From: CBFDBF01 sp050287725
GTDB lineage: Bacteria; Pseudomonadota; Gammaproteobacteria; Chromatiales; Chromatiaceae
NCBI GenBank assembly: GCA_050287725.1
Contig: JBNKCL010000049.1
Coordinates: forward strand, 1 to 40,599
Length of the DNA: 40,599 nt
Reading direction: 5' to 3'
A model generated the notes under the pieces. It was not told the origin of the DNA. It did not search any database and saw only the letters and a program-made list of their open reading frames with translations. The translations under genes and the position numbers were made by a program. Below are positions 24,635 through 32,659 of this stretch, in pieces. The stretch's first letter is position 1. Each line of letters opens with the position of its first letter.

Positions 24635-25303
24635 CTACTGCAGACAGCCCGATTCCGGGTCATCCACCGGCACGGACGGTTCGTGGATCGTCGGGAACGC
24701 GGCATCCCGATAAGGCGGCTGTTGCACCCTCTCTCTCAGGTTTTGCAAGGTGTTATAGGGTTGGTTTACGACCACCGAGTTGACCAGCCAGGCCGGCAGT
24801 TGGCCTCCGGGATCGCTGTGCACCCGATAACAGAGTTTCACCTGGTGGCCGGCGCGCGGAATCAGTTTCCAGGTGGAGTCGACCGCACGGATCCGGAGTA
24901 ATCCTTCCGCCGGCGGCAGGAAGTCGGGGGTTGCATGGGATTGGATGGTTACGATCCCGGAGCGATCCTGGGACAGCTCGCTGTATACCACCGCATCCCG
25001 GTCCGCCACCGGCCAGGGGGCGCGACTGACGGTGTAGAGATAGACTTTCCGATCCGTCACTCGTCGCAGCAACCGGCTTTCATCCACCGAATCGATCCAC
25101 TCCTGTTGCCGATCCGCATCCATAATCAGTGCGGCGACGGCGGAGAGCGAGGCGTCCACGGTGATGACGCCGAGTGACTCCGCGATCGGGGAGTTTTCGA
25201 TCTTTCGGGTATAGACCTGAATCCCTTCCTGTTCCCTGGCCGACTCCCAACTCCAGGCCGGAACGGTTATGGATAGCAAAACGATCAGAGCGATGGTTCT
25301 CAT
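24635..25303 (-). CDS. Exported START-domain lipid-binding protein
   Basis: This 222-residue protein has a signal peptide (MRTIALIVLLSITVPAWS) and a single START domain over most of its length. Typical elements are EGIQVYTRKIENSPIAESLGV at the start, VAALIMDADRQQEWIDSVDESRLL, then YTVSRAPWPVADRDAV and the C-terminal helix LVNSVVVNQPYNTLQNLRERV. START domains enclose a lipid or other hydrophobic ligand. I chose ATG 25303: it overlaps the upstream glycosyltransferase stop (ATGA) and has GGGAG eight bases upstream; a longer frame to 25369 would lie inside that gene. Bacterial members of this type are mostly uncharacterised. Confidence 0.88.
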   Translation of the reverse strand: MRTIALIVLLSITVPAWSWESAREQEGIQVYTRKIENSPIAESLGVITVDASLSAVAALIMDADRQQEWIDSVDESRLLRRVTDRKVYLYTVSRAPWPVADRDAVVYSELSQDRSGIVTIQSHATPDFLPPAEGLLRIRAVDSTWKLIPRAGHQVKLCYRVHSDPGGQLPAWLVNSVVVNQPYNTLQNLRERVQQPPYRDAAFPTIHEPSVPVDDPESGCLQ

Positions 25304-26475
25304 GACGGATACTCCCGATCCTTCCATTTCCGGGTTCCGTAGCGTGACTGCCAGAATGAGTTGAGGCAAAGAACGCCGTGCAGTGCCAAACCGAGCGGCG
25401 CGGTGAAACTATAACGGGCCGGGAGCCGCAATGCCCGGATCGACAACCAGAAGAGGAGAAGCAGTGCGCAGGTTGCGAGAGTCGCCGAACCCAAAGCCAG
25501 CAGATTGGATGAAGTCGGCGCGCTGCGATACGCGATCAGGGTGAGGATCGGCGCCGCCACACTGCCCGCGGCCACCACAACGGAACGAAACGCATCGCGC
25601 AACAGGCGTGGATAGGAGAAGGCCTGGATGATTTCCGCGGCGTTGCGGGAAAATCCCTTCCAGACCTGTTTCAGGTTGCGGTACATGCGTGTCTCAACCA
25701 GTTGCTCTCCGAACAGGCAGTGAAAACGCAGCCCCTGTTGTTTTGCCAGACGCGCAAACGCCAAATCGTCGTTCAACTCCTGTTTGATCGCCGCGTGTCC
25801 GCCGATCCGTCGGTATGCCTCTTTCTGAAACAGCAGGAACTGGCCGTTGGCCAGGGCGAAGGGGTCGTCCGGATCGTTGACGCGGCCGAAATCGATGAAC
25901 GATGCGAATCCCAGAAAAACACCGGGCAGCCACAGCCGTTCCTGGAGCGAGCCGAGAATCTGGAACGGAATAATCGAGAGGATATCGAACCGTCGTCGCA
26001 CCGCGGACGAGAGTGCCACCGGCAGCAGATCCGGTTTGGCGTAGGTGTCCGCATCCAGAAACACCAGCCATTCACCGGTGGCTTGCCCGGCCCCCTGGTG
26101 ACAACTGTGCGCCTTGCCGCTCCAGCCCGCGGGTAACGGTTGCCCGTGAATCAGTCGCAGGTTCGGATGTCGCGCGGCCAGTGCGGCCACGATCTCCGGT
26201 GTCCGATCGGAGGACTGGTCATCCACCACGATGATTTGCAGCCGGTCGGCGGGATAGTGTGAACCCAGCAGGCCGTCCAGACAGCTTTCGATATTCGGCT
26301 CTTCGTCGCGGGCGGGTATAATGACGGAGACCGTCGGCAGCTGTTCGGGATCGGACAGGGAATGCCCCGTCAGTTCCTCCCTGAAGCGATAGACCTTTCC
26401 CACCGACACCAAAAAAGAGATCACGATCGGGATCCAGCAAAGGGTGATCAGCAGCGGCAATAGATCGATAAACAT
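25300..26475 (-). CDS. Membrane GT2 glycosyltransferase, CrtQ/HpnB-like
   Basis: This 391-residue enzyme has an N-terminal membrane helix (about 5-26), a GT-A domain, and two or three C-terminal helices (about 290-370). Motifs are SVIIPARDEEPNI, DD at 85-86 (VVDDQSSD), PAGWSGKAHSC, DAD at 141-143, the catalytic acidic NDD (234-236), and QVWKGFSRN (269-277), a QxxRW-like site of processive or membrane GT2 enzymes. It resembles glycosyltransferases of carotenoid (CrtQ) and hopanoid (HpnB) pathways, which act on lipid acceptors, but no such pathway gene is nearby. It overlaps the START gene by four bases and is divergent from the cyclase gene by 61 bases. Confidence 0.85.
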   Translation of the reverse strand: MFIDLLPLLITLCWIPIVISFLVSVGKVYRFREELTGHSLSDPEQLPTVSVIIPARDEEPNIESCLDGLLGSHYPADRLQIIVVDDQSSDRTPEIVAALAARHPNLRLIHGQPLPAGWSGKAHSCHQGAGQATGEWLVFLDADTYAKPDLLPVALSSAVRRRFDILSIIPFQILGSLQERLWLPGVFLGFASFIDFGRVNDPDDPFALANGQFLLFQKEAYRRIGGHAAIKQELNDDLAFARLAKQQGLRFHCLFGEQLVETRMYRNLKQVWKGFSRNAAEIIQAFSYPRLLRDAFRSVVVAAGSVAAPILTLIAYRSAPTSSNLLALGSATLATCALLLLFWLSIRALRLPARYSFTAPLGLALHGVLCLNSFWQSRYGTRKWKDREYPS

Positions 26476-26536
26476 GCTATATCAATTCAACAGGCGAGGC
26501 GCAACGGCCATCCACGGGTAGATCCTGAAGCCGACG

Positions 26537-28792
26537 ATGAAGCTATTCTATCTCACTTCCTTCTCGATCAGTGTGCTGAATATTGCACTGATGATCACGG
26601 TGTTGGATGTTTTCATCTGGCGCATCCGCGACAAGTCGGACGCAACCCGGAGCCTGCTGTGGTTCCTGTCCGGGGTGGCGATGGTGTTTTGGTCCTTCTT
26701 CTACATCTTCTCCTCCCTGAACCTGACGGCCGTTAAGCTTGCGTGGTGTCTGCTGCATTCGGTGGTGTTGTTCGTGGCCTTCCTGGTGCGGTTTGCCTAC
26801 CAGTTTCCCACCCCCCATTTTGAACGCGAAGGGAAATGGGCGTTTCGTATCGCGCTCATGCTGGCGTTGCTTACCTATGCCTTCTATCTCTGGCATGTCA
26901 CTTTCATCCAGCCGGCGTTCGATCCGGCCGGCGGTCTGTTCGTATTCTCCGGAACCTATGAGATCGGGGTGGTGGTCGGCCTGGAGTTGCTGTGGGTGAT
27001 GGCGGTGTTGATCCGCGCGGCGCGCGCTTTGCGCCGGGAAAAGCGGGCCGCGGGAGAGGAAGAAGAGTTGGCCGTAAACAACAGGATCGGCGCCATTCGA
27101 AAGTTGATTGCGATCCTGTTCTCGCCGCTGATTCTGATTTCGGCATTTGTATTGGCATATCTCGATCTGGCCTCTTGGGAGATGGTGGGGTATCTGCTGG
27201 GGATCGGATTTATCGTTTTCGTATATCTGTTCGCGGTGATCTACCTGACGCACGCCACCGAGCCGTCCTCGCTACAGATCAAGATTGTGGGTTTTTCGCT
27301 CGGTGCGATTCTGATTCTGCTGAGCGCATCTTCCGCGCTCACCGTCGATCTGCACAAGGATGCGTTTTTGTCCCTGAAGGAGGCCGATCTGACCCGGAAT
27401 ATCGAACTGGTTACATCCGGGCGGGTGCGCGATTTGCCGCCGGAGGTGGCGTATGTCACCAGGGACGAACGATTGCTCTATGCCGTTGCGGGGCAGGCGC
27501 CGGACCTGGAGTTTGCCCCCGAACCCTGGCAGGGAGGGTGGTTGTTCCGGCAGGCCGAGATTCAATATCCGGAACATTTTCTGATCGCCAAGCGGGTTCA
27601 GCTGGGCGATGCGACCTACGAGATCGGATATCTCTATCTGCTGTATCGCGCTCGCATCCATGCGCTCGCGTTCTCGCTGGTTCTGCTGGTGGTCGGTGCG
27701 GCGCTGTTTGTTGTGCTGCTGTTTCCGCTGTTTTTCCGTTCCAGCGTTTTCGGTCCGTTGCGCCGGCTGTTGCACGGTGTGCGCCGGATCGATCGCGGTG
27801 ACCTGGAGATCAATATTCCGGTGACGGCGCCGGATGAGCTGGGAAACCTGACCCGCTCCTTCAATCGGATGGCGTACTCCATCCGTGACTCCAGGGCGCG
27901 CCTGCAACGCGCCTATGAACACCAGGTGGATCTGACGGAGGCCTACAGCCGGTTTGTTCCGAAACAGATCCTGAGTACGCTGAACAAGTCCAGCATCCTG
28001 GAACTCGGCTTGGGCGACAGCGTGCAGAAACGGATGACGATCCTGTTTTCCGATATCCGTTCTTTTACCTCAATCTCGGAAACACTGACGCCGGAACAGG
28101 TATTCGGTTTCATCAACCGCTATCTGCAACGGGTGGGGCCGATCGTACGCCGGCATCATGGGTATATCGACAAGTTCATCGGCGACGCGATCATGGCGCT
28201 GTTCCCGGACGGCGCGGAAACGGCGGTGGCCGCCGCCATCGAGATGCAGCGGGAGGTGCAGAGACTCAACGGGGAAGGGGAAGAGGAGTCGCAAATCCAG
28301 ATTCGCGTCGGGATCGGGATTCATACGGGTCAGCTGATGCTGGGCACCATCGGGGAGCCGGAACGGATGGAAGGGACCGTGATCTCGGATGCCGTGAACC
28401 TGGCCTCCAGGATCGAGGGTCTGACCAAGTTGTATGACGCACCGATACTGATCTCCGCCGGTACGTTTGAAGATCTGGGAGAAACACACGATTTTCAGTT
28501 CCGTTTGTTGGACCGGGTGCGGGTCAAGGGTAAACAGCAGTGGGCGGATATCATCGAGATTCTGGATGGCGATACCGAGCCCCGGCAAAGACGCAAGCTG
28601 GAGTGCAGGGAACGGTTTGAACAGGCGGTCTTGATCTTTAAGGATCAGAAGTTCGCGCAGGCGCAGCAGTTGTTTTCCGATCTGAAGCAGGAGTGTACCG
28701 ACGACCGCGCCATCGACGTATATATCGATCGCTGCCGCCAATTCCTGGAGATCGGCATTCCGGAGGATTGGGACGGCGCGATTAAATTGTGA
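26537..28792 (+). CDS. Class III adenylate/guanylate cyclase with 7-helix sensor and HAMP
   Basis: The 751-residue receptor cyclase has seven predicted helices (about 5-29, 38-60, 66-88, 103-121, 138-160, 190-210, 215-238). An eighth helix (247-270), an extracytoplasmic loop of about 105 residues and a further helix (376-400) follow. Next come HAMP (about 401-455), a linker and the catalytic domain (about 495-680). Key residues are kept: metal aspartates D506 (FSDIRSF) and D550 (FIGDAIM), K546, D618 in ISDAVNLASR, N621 and R625. The K and D pattern favours ATP as substrate, so cAMP is likely. A helical, TPR-like tail (about 688-740) ends the protein. The ligand is unknown. Confidence 0.93.
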   Translation: MKLFYLTSFSISVLNIALMITVLDVFIWRIRDKSDATRSLLWFLSGVAMVFWSFFYIFSSLNLTAVKLAWCLLHSVVLFVAFLVRFAYQFPTPHFEREGKWAFRIALMLALLTYAFYLWHVTFIQPAFDPAGGLFVFSGTYEIGVVVGLELLWVMAVLIRAARALRREKRAAGEEEELAVNNRIGAIRKLIAILFSPLILISAFVLAYLDLASWEMVGYLLGIGFIVFVYLFAVIYLTHATEPSSLQIKIVGFSLGAILILLSASSALTVDLHKDAFLSLKEADLTRNIELVTSGRVRDLPPEVAYVTRDERLLYAVAGQAPDLEFAPEPWQGGWLFRQAEIQYPEHFLIAKRVQLGDATYEIGYLYLLYRARIHALAFSLVLLVVGAALFVVLLFPLFFRSSVFGPLRRLLHGVRRIDRGDLEINIPVTAPDELGNLTRSFNRMAYSIRDSRARLQRAYEHQVDLTEAYSRFVPKQILSTLNKSSILELGLGDSVQKRMTILFSDIRSFTSISETLTPEQVFGFINRYLQRVGPIVRRHHGYIDKFIGDAIMALFPDGAETAVAAAIEMQREVQRLNGEGEEESQIQIRVGIGIHTGQLMLGTIGEPERMEGTVISDAVNLASRIEGLTKLYDAPILISAGTFEDLGETHDFQFRLLDRVRVKGKQQWADIIEILDGDTEPRQRRKLECRERFEQAVLIFKDQKFAQAQQLFSDLKQECTDDRAIDVYIDRCRQFLEIGIPEDWDGAIKL

Positions 28793-28827
28793 GGTGTGGG
28801 GATTCTCCGCCAAATTTGTTCTGGCCT

Positions 28828-28856
28828 TTGAACCCGCAGTCTGTTAAGAATAATCT
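28828..28856 (+). promoter_or_regulatory. Possible promoter of the structured leader
   Basis: TTGAAC (28828-28833) and TAATCT (28851-28856) are spaced by 17 bases. They lie after the cyclase stop and just before the nested hairpin element. The -10 hexamer is only a moderate match, so this is a candidate and not a firm call. Confidence 0.35.
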
Positions 28857-28872
28857 CATAACAATAACGATA

Positions 28873-28977
28873 ATCAGCCCGAACCGGGTTCGCTTTGCTT
28901 GGTATGAATCCCGGTCTGAAAAATAACGGCGGGCTGATGCGAAGGTTTCACAATAATCAGGATCTGATAAAAGATCC
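28873..28977 (+). promoter_or_regulatory. Structured 5' leader, riboswitch-like candidate
   Basis: The leader of the secreted protein gene folds by eye into a nested structure. ATCAGCCCG (28873-28881) pairs perfectly with CGGGCTGAT (28930-28938). Inside it ACCGGG (28883-28888) pairs with CCCGGT (28910-28915), enclosing a 21-base loop. A second hairpin, GGATC with GATCC (28960-28964 and 28973-28977), ends nine bases before the GGAGG of the gene. No T-run follows the stems, so it is not a terminator; control of translation would fit. I cannot match it to a known riboswitch class. Confidence 0.45.
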
Positions 28978-28999
28978 GCTCTTTTGGAGGAGATGTTCA

Positions 29000-29884
29000 A
29001 TGAAAAAATCTATGTTGGCGATTCCGTTCGCCACCCTGTTACTCCTTGTGGCTTCGTTGGCGGTTGCGGGCGACCAGTTGCGTCCCTATGTCCTGGCGCA
29101 GAATGCGGCCGGCTCGATGAACGCGAAGGTGGCTGAGGTGAAGCAGGCGCTCACCGGTCACGGTTTTCAGATTGCAGGCGAGTACTCGCCGTATCCGGGA
29201 GCCCATGTGATCGTGGTGACCAACGATGTGCTGAAGACGGGTGCCGCACAGAGCGATCGCGGCGGCTATGGTGCGATGGAGCGGGTCGCGGTCACCGAGG
29301 CGGACGGCAAACTCCAAGTGAGTTACACCAATCCGTACTGGACCGCCGGTATCTTTCGTCTGGCCACCGACATGAGCAGTGTCGCACAGGGGCTCAGCGC
29401 GGCACTGGGACAGGAACAGGAGTTCGGCGCCGAGGGTGACGGTTGGACCGATGCCGATCTGCGCAAATACAACTATATGATGTTCATGCCCTATTTCACC
29501 GATCAGGTCACCCTGGCGGAGTACGGTTCCTACGCCGATGCGGTGGCGGCGGTGGAAGCCGGTCTGGCGGCGGGGAAGGGCGGCACCGCCAAGGTGTACC
29601 GGGTGGATATCCCGGGCAAGGATGAGACGGTATTCGGCGTGGCGATCAAGGAAGGCGACGGTTCCGATCAGACGGTGATGACGACCACCGACACCGCGCC
29701 GCTGAAACACACCGCACATCTTCCTTATGAGATGCTGGTCTCCGGCAACAAGGTCTACATGTTGCACGGCAAGTTTCGGATCGCCCAGAGTTTCCCGATG
29801 CTGACCATGGGGACCTTCATGAAAATCGTGAACGCCCCGGGCGCGATTCAGGACGCCCTGGAAGCGGCCGCCCGAAACGAATAG
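29000..29884 (+). CDS. Exported protein with DUF302-like domains
   Basis: This 294-residue protein has a clear signal peptide (about 1-23, ending SLAVAG). The mature N-terminal part (VAEVKQALTGHGFQIAGEYSPYPGAHVIVVTND) fits the helix-then-strand pattern of DUF302. The C-terminal part (LPYEMLVSGNKVYMLHGKFRIAQSFP...FMKIVNAPGAIQDALEAAA) also resembles a DUF302 core, so there may be two copies. The assignment is from pattern only. I chose ATG 29000, which has GGAGGAG seven bases upstream; the longer frame from 28895 runs through the structured leader. A strong terminator follows. It is a periplasmic or secreted protein of unknown function, downstream of the cyclase. Confidence 0.82.
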   Translation: MKKSMLAIPFATLLLLVASLAVAGDQLRPYVLAQNAAGSMNAKVAEVKQALTGHGFQIAGEYSPYPGAHVIVVTNDVLKTGAAQSDRGGYGAMERVAVTEADGKLQVSYTNPYWTAGIFRLATDMSSVAQGLSAALGQEQEFGAEGDGWTDADLRKYNYMMFMPYFTDQVTLAEYGSYADAVAAVEAGLAAGKGGTAKVYRVDIPGKDETVFGVAIKEGDGSDQTVMTTTDTAPLKHTAHLPYEMLVSGNKVYMLHGKFRIAQSFPMLTMGTFMKIVNAPGAIQDALEAAARNE

Positions 29885-29903
29885 TTCTCCAGGAAGTTTT
29901 TCA

Positions 29904-29948
29904 CCCGATCCATCCGTACCCCGGGGTGCGGATGGATCGGGTTTTTTT
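29904..29948 (+). terminator. Strong intrinsic terminator
   Basis: CCCGATCCATCCG (29904-29916) pairs perfectly with CGGATGGATCGGG (29929-29941), a 13-bp stem with a 12-base loop that can pair further. Seven T residues follow at 29942-29948. It lies 19 bases after the stop codon of the DUF302-like gene. Confidence 0.95.
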
Positions 29949-29957
29949 ATTGATACA

Positions 29958-30047
29958 CTCTCGCCAAGCGCCATGAGCGCAAGGGGAACGGACGGCTACA
30001 AGAAGGGACGGTTGGTTCCCCCGTGTTCTTTGTGTCTTGGAGAGAGG
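29958..30047. repeat. Dispersed palindromic repeat, copy C
   Basis: The 320-base gene-free stretch 29885-30204 holds the terminator and two repeat copies. This one has left arm CTCTCGCCAAGCGCCATGAG and right arm GTGTTCTTTGTGTCTTGGAG. It is the most diverged of the four copies; the middle has its own GGAACGG / GGTTCCC pairing. Confidence 0.7.
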
Positions 30048-30072
30048 ATAGTAACCACATCTTGAATGCTCC

Positions 30073-30163
30073 CACAAAGGCGCAAGGAGCATGAAAACGA
30101 CAGGGTGGTTTTCAATAGAGAGCTTTTGATTTCTTGGCGTTCTTTGCGTCTTGGCGAGAAAAT
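30073..30163. repeat. Dispersed palindromic repeat, copy D
   Basis: This copy follows copy C in direct orientation after 25 bases. The left arm is CACAAAGGCGCAAGGAGC and the right arm is TTCTTGGCGTTCTTTGCGTC followed by TTGGCGAGA. The right arm is nearly identical to that of copy B. It lies just downstream of the end of the minus-strand ABC transporter operon. Confidence 0.8.
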
Positions 30164-30204
30164 ATTATTTTTTCACGCGCAAATTCTGCTGACGAGCCAA
30201 TTAC

Positions 30205-31404
30205 CTATTCCGCTCTGAGCGCTTCGATCGGATCGAGATTCGCCGCCTGATAGGCCGGCGCCACCCCGGCGGCCAACCCGATGGCGGCCGCGATCAGTTC
30301 CGCCAGCACCACATAGCTCCAGGGGGTGTGGGTGGGCAGGTCGGGAATCGCCACACCCAACAACCAGGCCCCGCCGGCCCCGAGCAACAGGCCGGCCAGC
30401 CCTCCGATACTGGCCAATACCACCGCCTCTCCCAGAAACAGCGCCAGCACGTTGCGGCGGGCCGCTCCGATGGCGCGTAACAACCCGATCTCCGGGGTTC
30501 GCTCCTTGACCGAGATGGTCATGATGGTCAGGATGCCCACGCCGCCCACCAGCAGCGAGATCCCTCCCAGGGCGCCCACCGCCAGGGTCAGGATATCCAG
30601 GATGGAGCCCAGGGTCTCCAGCATCTGATCCTGGGTGATGATGGTGAAGTCTTCGTTGCCGTGGCGCTGGATCAGCAGCTTGCGGACCTCTTTCGCCAGG
30701 GTCTCGCTGCGGACCTCGGGGGTATAGAGCAGATCCACCTCCATCATGCTCTCGCGGTTGAACATGGACATCGCCTTCTGGGTGGGGATGTAGACCGCGT
30801 CGTCCAGATCGAAGCCCAGCATCTGTCCCTTGGACTCCATGACCCCGATCACCCGGTAGCTTTCGCTGCCGATGCGGATGCGCCGGCCCAAGGGATTTCC
30901 GGTCCCGAACAGTTCGCTCCGGACCTTGCTGCCGAGGGCCACGAAGGCGCGGGCGTGCCGCGGATCGTCGGCCGGAAGAAAACGCCCGATGGCCGGCCGC
31001 ATCTGCCACACCTCGGGGACGGCGGAACCGACGCCCAGCACCATGGTGCGGCGGCTGCGGTCTCCCGACTCGATGGCCGCGTTGCCCTGGATCACCGGCA
31101 CCGTCGCCAGCACCTGCGGCAGCCGCGCCAGCGCCTGGGCGTCCTCGATGCTGAGCGGCCGTACATTGCTGACCACGGCGCCCGACATGCCGAGGGTGCT
31201 GGTCTTGCCGGGGGTGACGGCGATCAGGTTGGTGCCGAACTGGGTGAACTCCGCCAGTACGAACCGGTGCACCCCCTCGCCGATAGAGGTGAGCAGCACC
31301 ACCGAGGCGATCCCCACCGCGATCCCCAGGGCGGTAAGAAAACTTCGCATCCGGTGGGCGATCACCGAACCGAGAGAGAGCTGGATAAAGTCGCGGGTCA
31401 GCAC
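30205..31404 (-). CDS. MacB-like ABC permease, second copy
   Basis: This 399-residue permease of the MacB/FtsX type has one N-terminal helix (about 20-40), a large periplasmic domain (about 45-270) and three C-terminal helices. Family signatures are HRMRSFLTALGIAVGIASVVLLTSIGEG and SVKERTPEIGLLRAIGAARRNVL. It has no ATPase part, unlike E. coli MacB, and would use the ATPase at 32660. I chose GTG 31404 because GGAGAG precedes it and the protein then starts in register with the family; a longer frame to 31641 lies inside the upstream permease gene. It is the last gene of a four-gene operon, 37 bases after the first permease. Confidence 0.88.
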   Translation of the reverse strand: MLTRDFIQLSLGSVIAHRMRSFLTALGIAVGIASVVLLTSIGEGVHRFVLAEFTQFGTNLIAVTPGKTSTLGMSGAVVSNVRPLSIEDAQALARLPQVLATVPVIQGNAAIESGDRSRRTMVLGVGSAVPEVWQMRPAIGRFLPADDPRHARAFVALGSKVRSELFGTGNPLGRRIRIGSESYRVIGVMESKGQMLGFDLDDAVYIPTQKAMSMFNRESMMEVDLLYTPEVRSETLAKEVRKLLIQRHGNEDFTIITQDQMLETLGSILDILTLAVGALGGISLLVGGVGILTIMTISVKERTPEIGLLRAIGAARRNVLALFLGEAVVLASIGGLAGLLLGAGGAWLLGVAIPDLPTHTPWSYVVLAELIAAAIGLAAGVAPAYQAANLDPIEALRAE

Positions 31405-31441
31405 GCCTTCTCTCCGGAATGATTCTGGATGCCGGATCGGT

Positions 31442-32647
31442 TCATCGTTTTGCCAATGCCAGCACCGGGTCGAGGGCCGCCGCACGCCGCGCCGGCAACA
31501 CTCCGAACAGCAGACCGGTGCAGATGGAGACGGTGAGGGCGGCGATGAAGGACCAGAGGGGGATCTGCAGCGGGAAATCCGGGAACGCCTGCTCCAGTCC
31601 CCAGACACCGGCAAACGCCACGAAGATGCCGACCACCGCACCCAGCAGCGACAGCAGGGCCGCCTCCGTCAGAAACAGCCGCGACACCTGTGCGGCCGGG
31701 CTGCCGAGCGCCTTCAACAGACCGATTTCCGCGGTTCGCTGCGACACCGAAACCAGCATCACGTTCATGATCAGGATGCCCGCCACCGAGAGGCTGATGC
31801 CCGCGATGCCCGCCACCGTGAAGGTGAGGGCGGTGAAGATCTCGTCGAAGGTGGTGAGCATCGCGTCCTGGGTGATGACCGTGACGTCGTCCTCCCCGTC
31901 GTGGCGTTCCCGGATAGTGTCGAGGATCGCTTTCTCCGCCCGCGGTATCGATTCGCGGCTCTTGGCCTGGACCACGATCCGGAACAGCGAGTAGGTGTTG
32001 AACAGGGACTGGGCGGAGGCCACCGGGATGATGGCGATGTCGCTCAGGTCGGTACCGAGCGACTCCCCTTTGTCCGTGAGGATCCCGATCACCCGGAAGC
32101 GCCGGTCGGCGATGCGGATCCAGTTACCCACCGCCCGGCGGTTGCCGAACAGCTCCTGTTTCAGTTTGTGGCCCAGCACCGCCACCGCCGAACCGCGGTC
32201 GGGATCTCCCGGCGGCAGAAACACCCCTTTTTGCAGCTCCAGTTGCCGGACCGTGAACAGCGCGGCGGTGGAACCGAGGATGTTGACCTCCCGCTCCCGG
32301 TCCTCATAAGAGACCGGGGCGGAGCCGACGGAGATCGGGGCGATCTGTTCGATGGAGCGGTTGCGCAGCAGCGCCGTGGCGTCGTCCAGGGTGAGGTCCC
32401 GCGGGGTCTCTCCCATCAGCGGGGGGGCGCCGCCGGTGGTCTCGGAACGGCCCGGCAGCACGATCAGGAGATGGGTGCCGAGGCCCGAAAACTCGTCCAC
32501 CACATAGAGCCTGGCCCCTTCCCCCAGGGCGGTCAGGATCATCACCGAACCCACCCCGATGGCCATGGCCAGCAGCATCAGCAGGGTCCGCTGGGGGGCT
32601 CCCCGCAGGGAGCGGGTGCTGAACTGCAACAGGTCTTGGGCGCGCAT
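31442..32647 (-). CDS. MacB-like ABC permease, first copy
   Basis: This 401-residue permease has the same architecture as its neighbour: helix near 20-42 (RTLLMLLAMAIGVGSVMILTALGEG), periplasmic domain, then three helices with SVSQRTAEIGLLKALGSPAAQ between the first two. The two permeases are clearly related but diverged, so they probably form a heterodimer, whereas MacB is a homodimer. The transporter would be a mechanotransmission-type machine acting on a periplasmic substrate or lipoprotein, with the adaptor from 33328. The start is 12 bases after the ATPase stop; the Shine-Dalgarno sequence is weak, which suggests coupling. Confidence 0.9.
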   Translation of the reverse strand: MRAQDLLQFSTRSLRGAPQRTLLMLLAMAIGVGSVMILTALGEGARLYVVDEFSGLGTHLLIVLPGRSETTGGAPPLMGETPRDLTLDDATALLRNRSIEQIAPISVGSAPVSYEDREREVNILGSTAALFTVRQLELQKGVFLPPGDPDRGSAVAVLGHKLKQELFGNRRAVGNWIRIADRRFRVIGILTDKGESLGTDLSDIAIIPVASAQSLFNTYSLFRIVVQAKSRESIPRAEKAILDTIRERHDGEDDVTVITQDAMLTTFDEIFTALTFTVAGIAGISLSVAGILIMNVMLVSVSQRTAEIGLLKALGSPAAQVSRLFLTEAALLSLLGAVVGIFVAFAGVWGLEQAFPDFPLQIPLWSFIAALTVSICTGLLFGVLPARRAAALDPVLALAKR

Positions 32648-32659
32648 GTCCGGAGGCCG

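Noticed and set aside
24486..24713. Small frame with peptide SRQGAKHAKKAK
   Set aside because: It is the translation of a dispersed palindromic repeat and not a gene.
30073..30163. CRISPR-like array from the two neighbouring repeat copies
   Set aside because: Only two diverged copies, each a long hairpin of about 90 bases, without regular spacers or cas genes.
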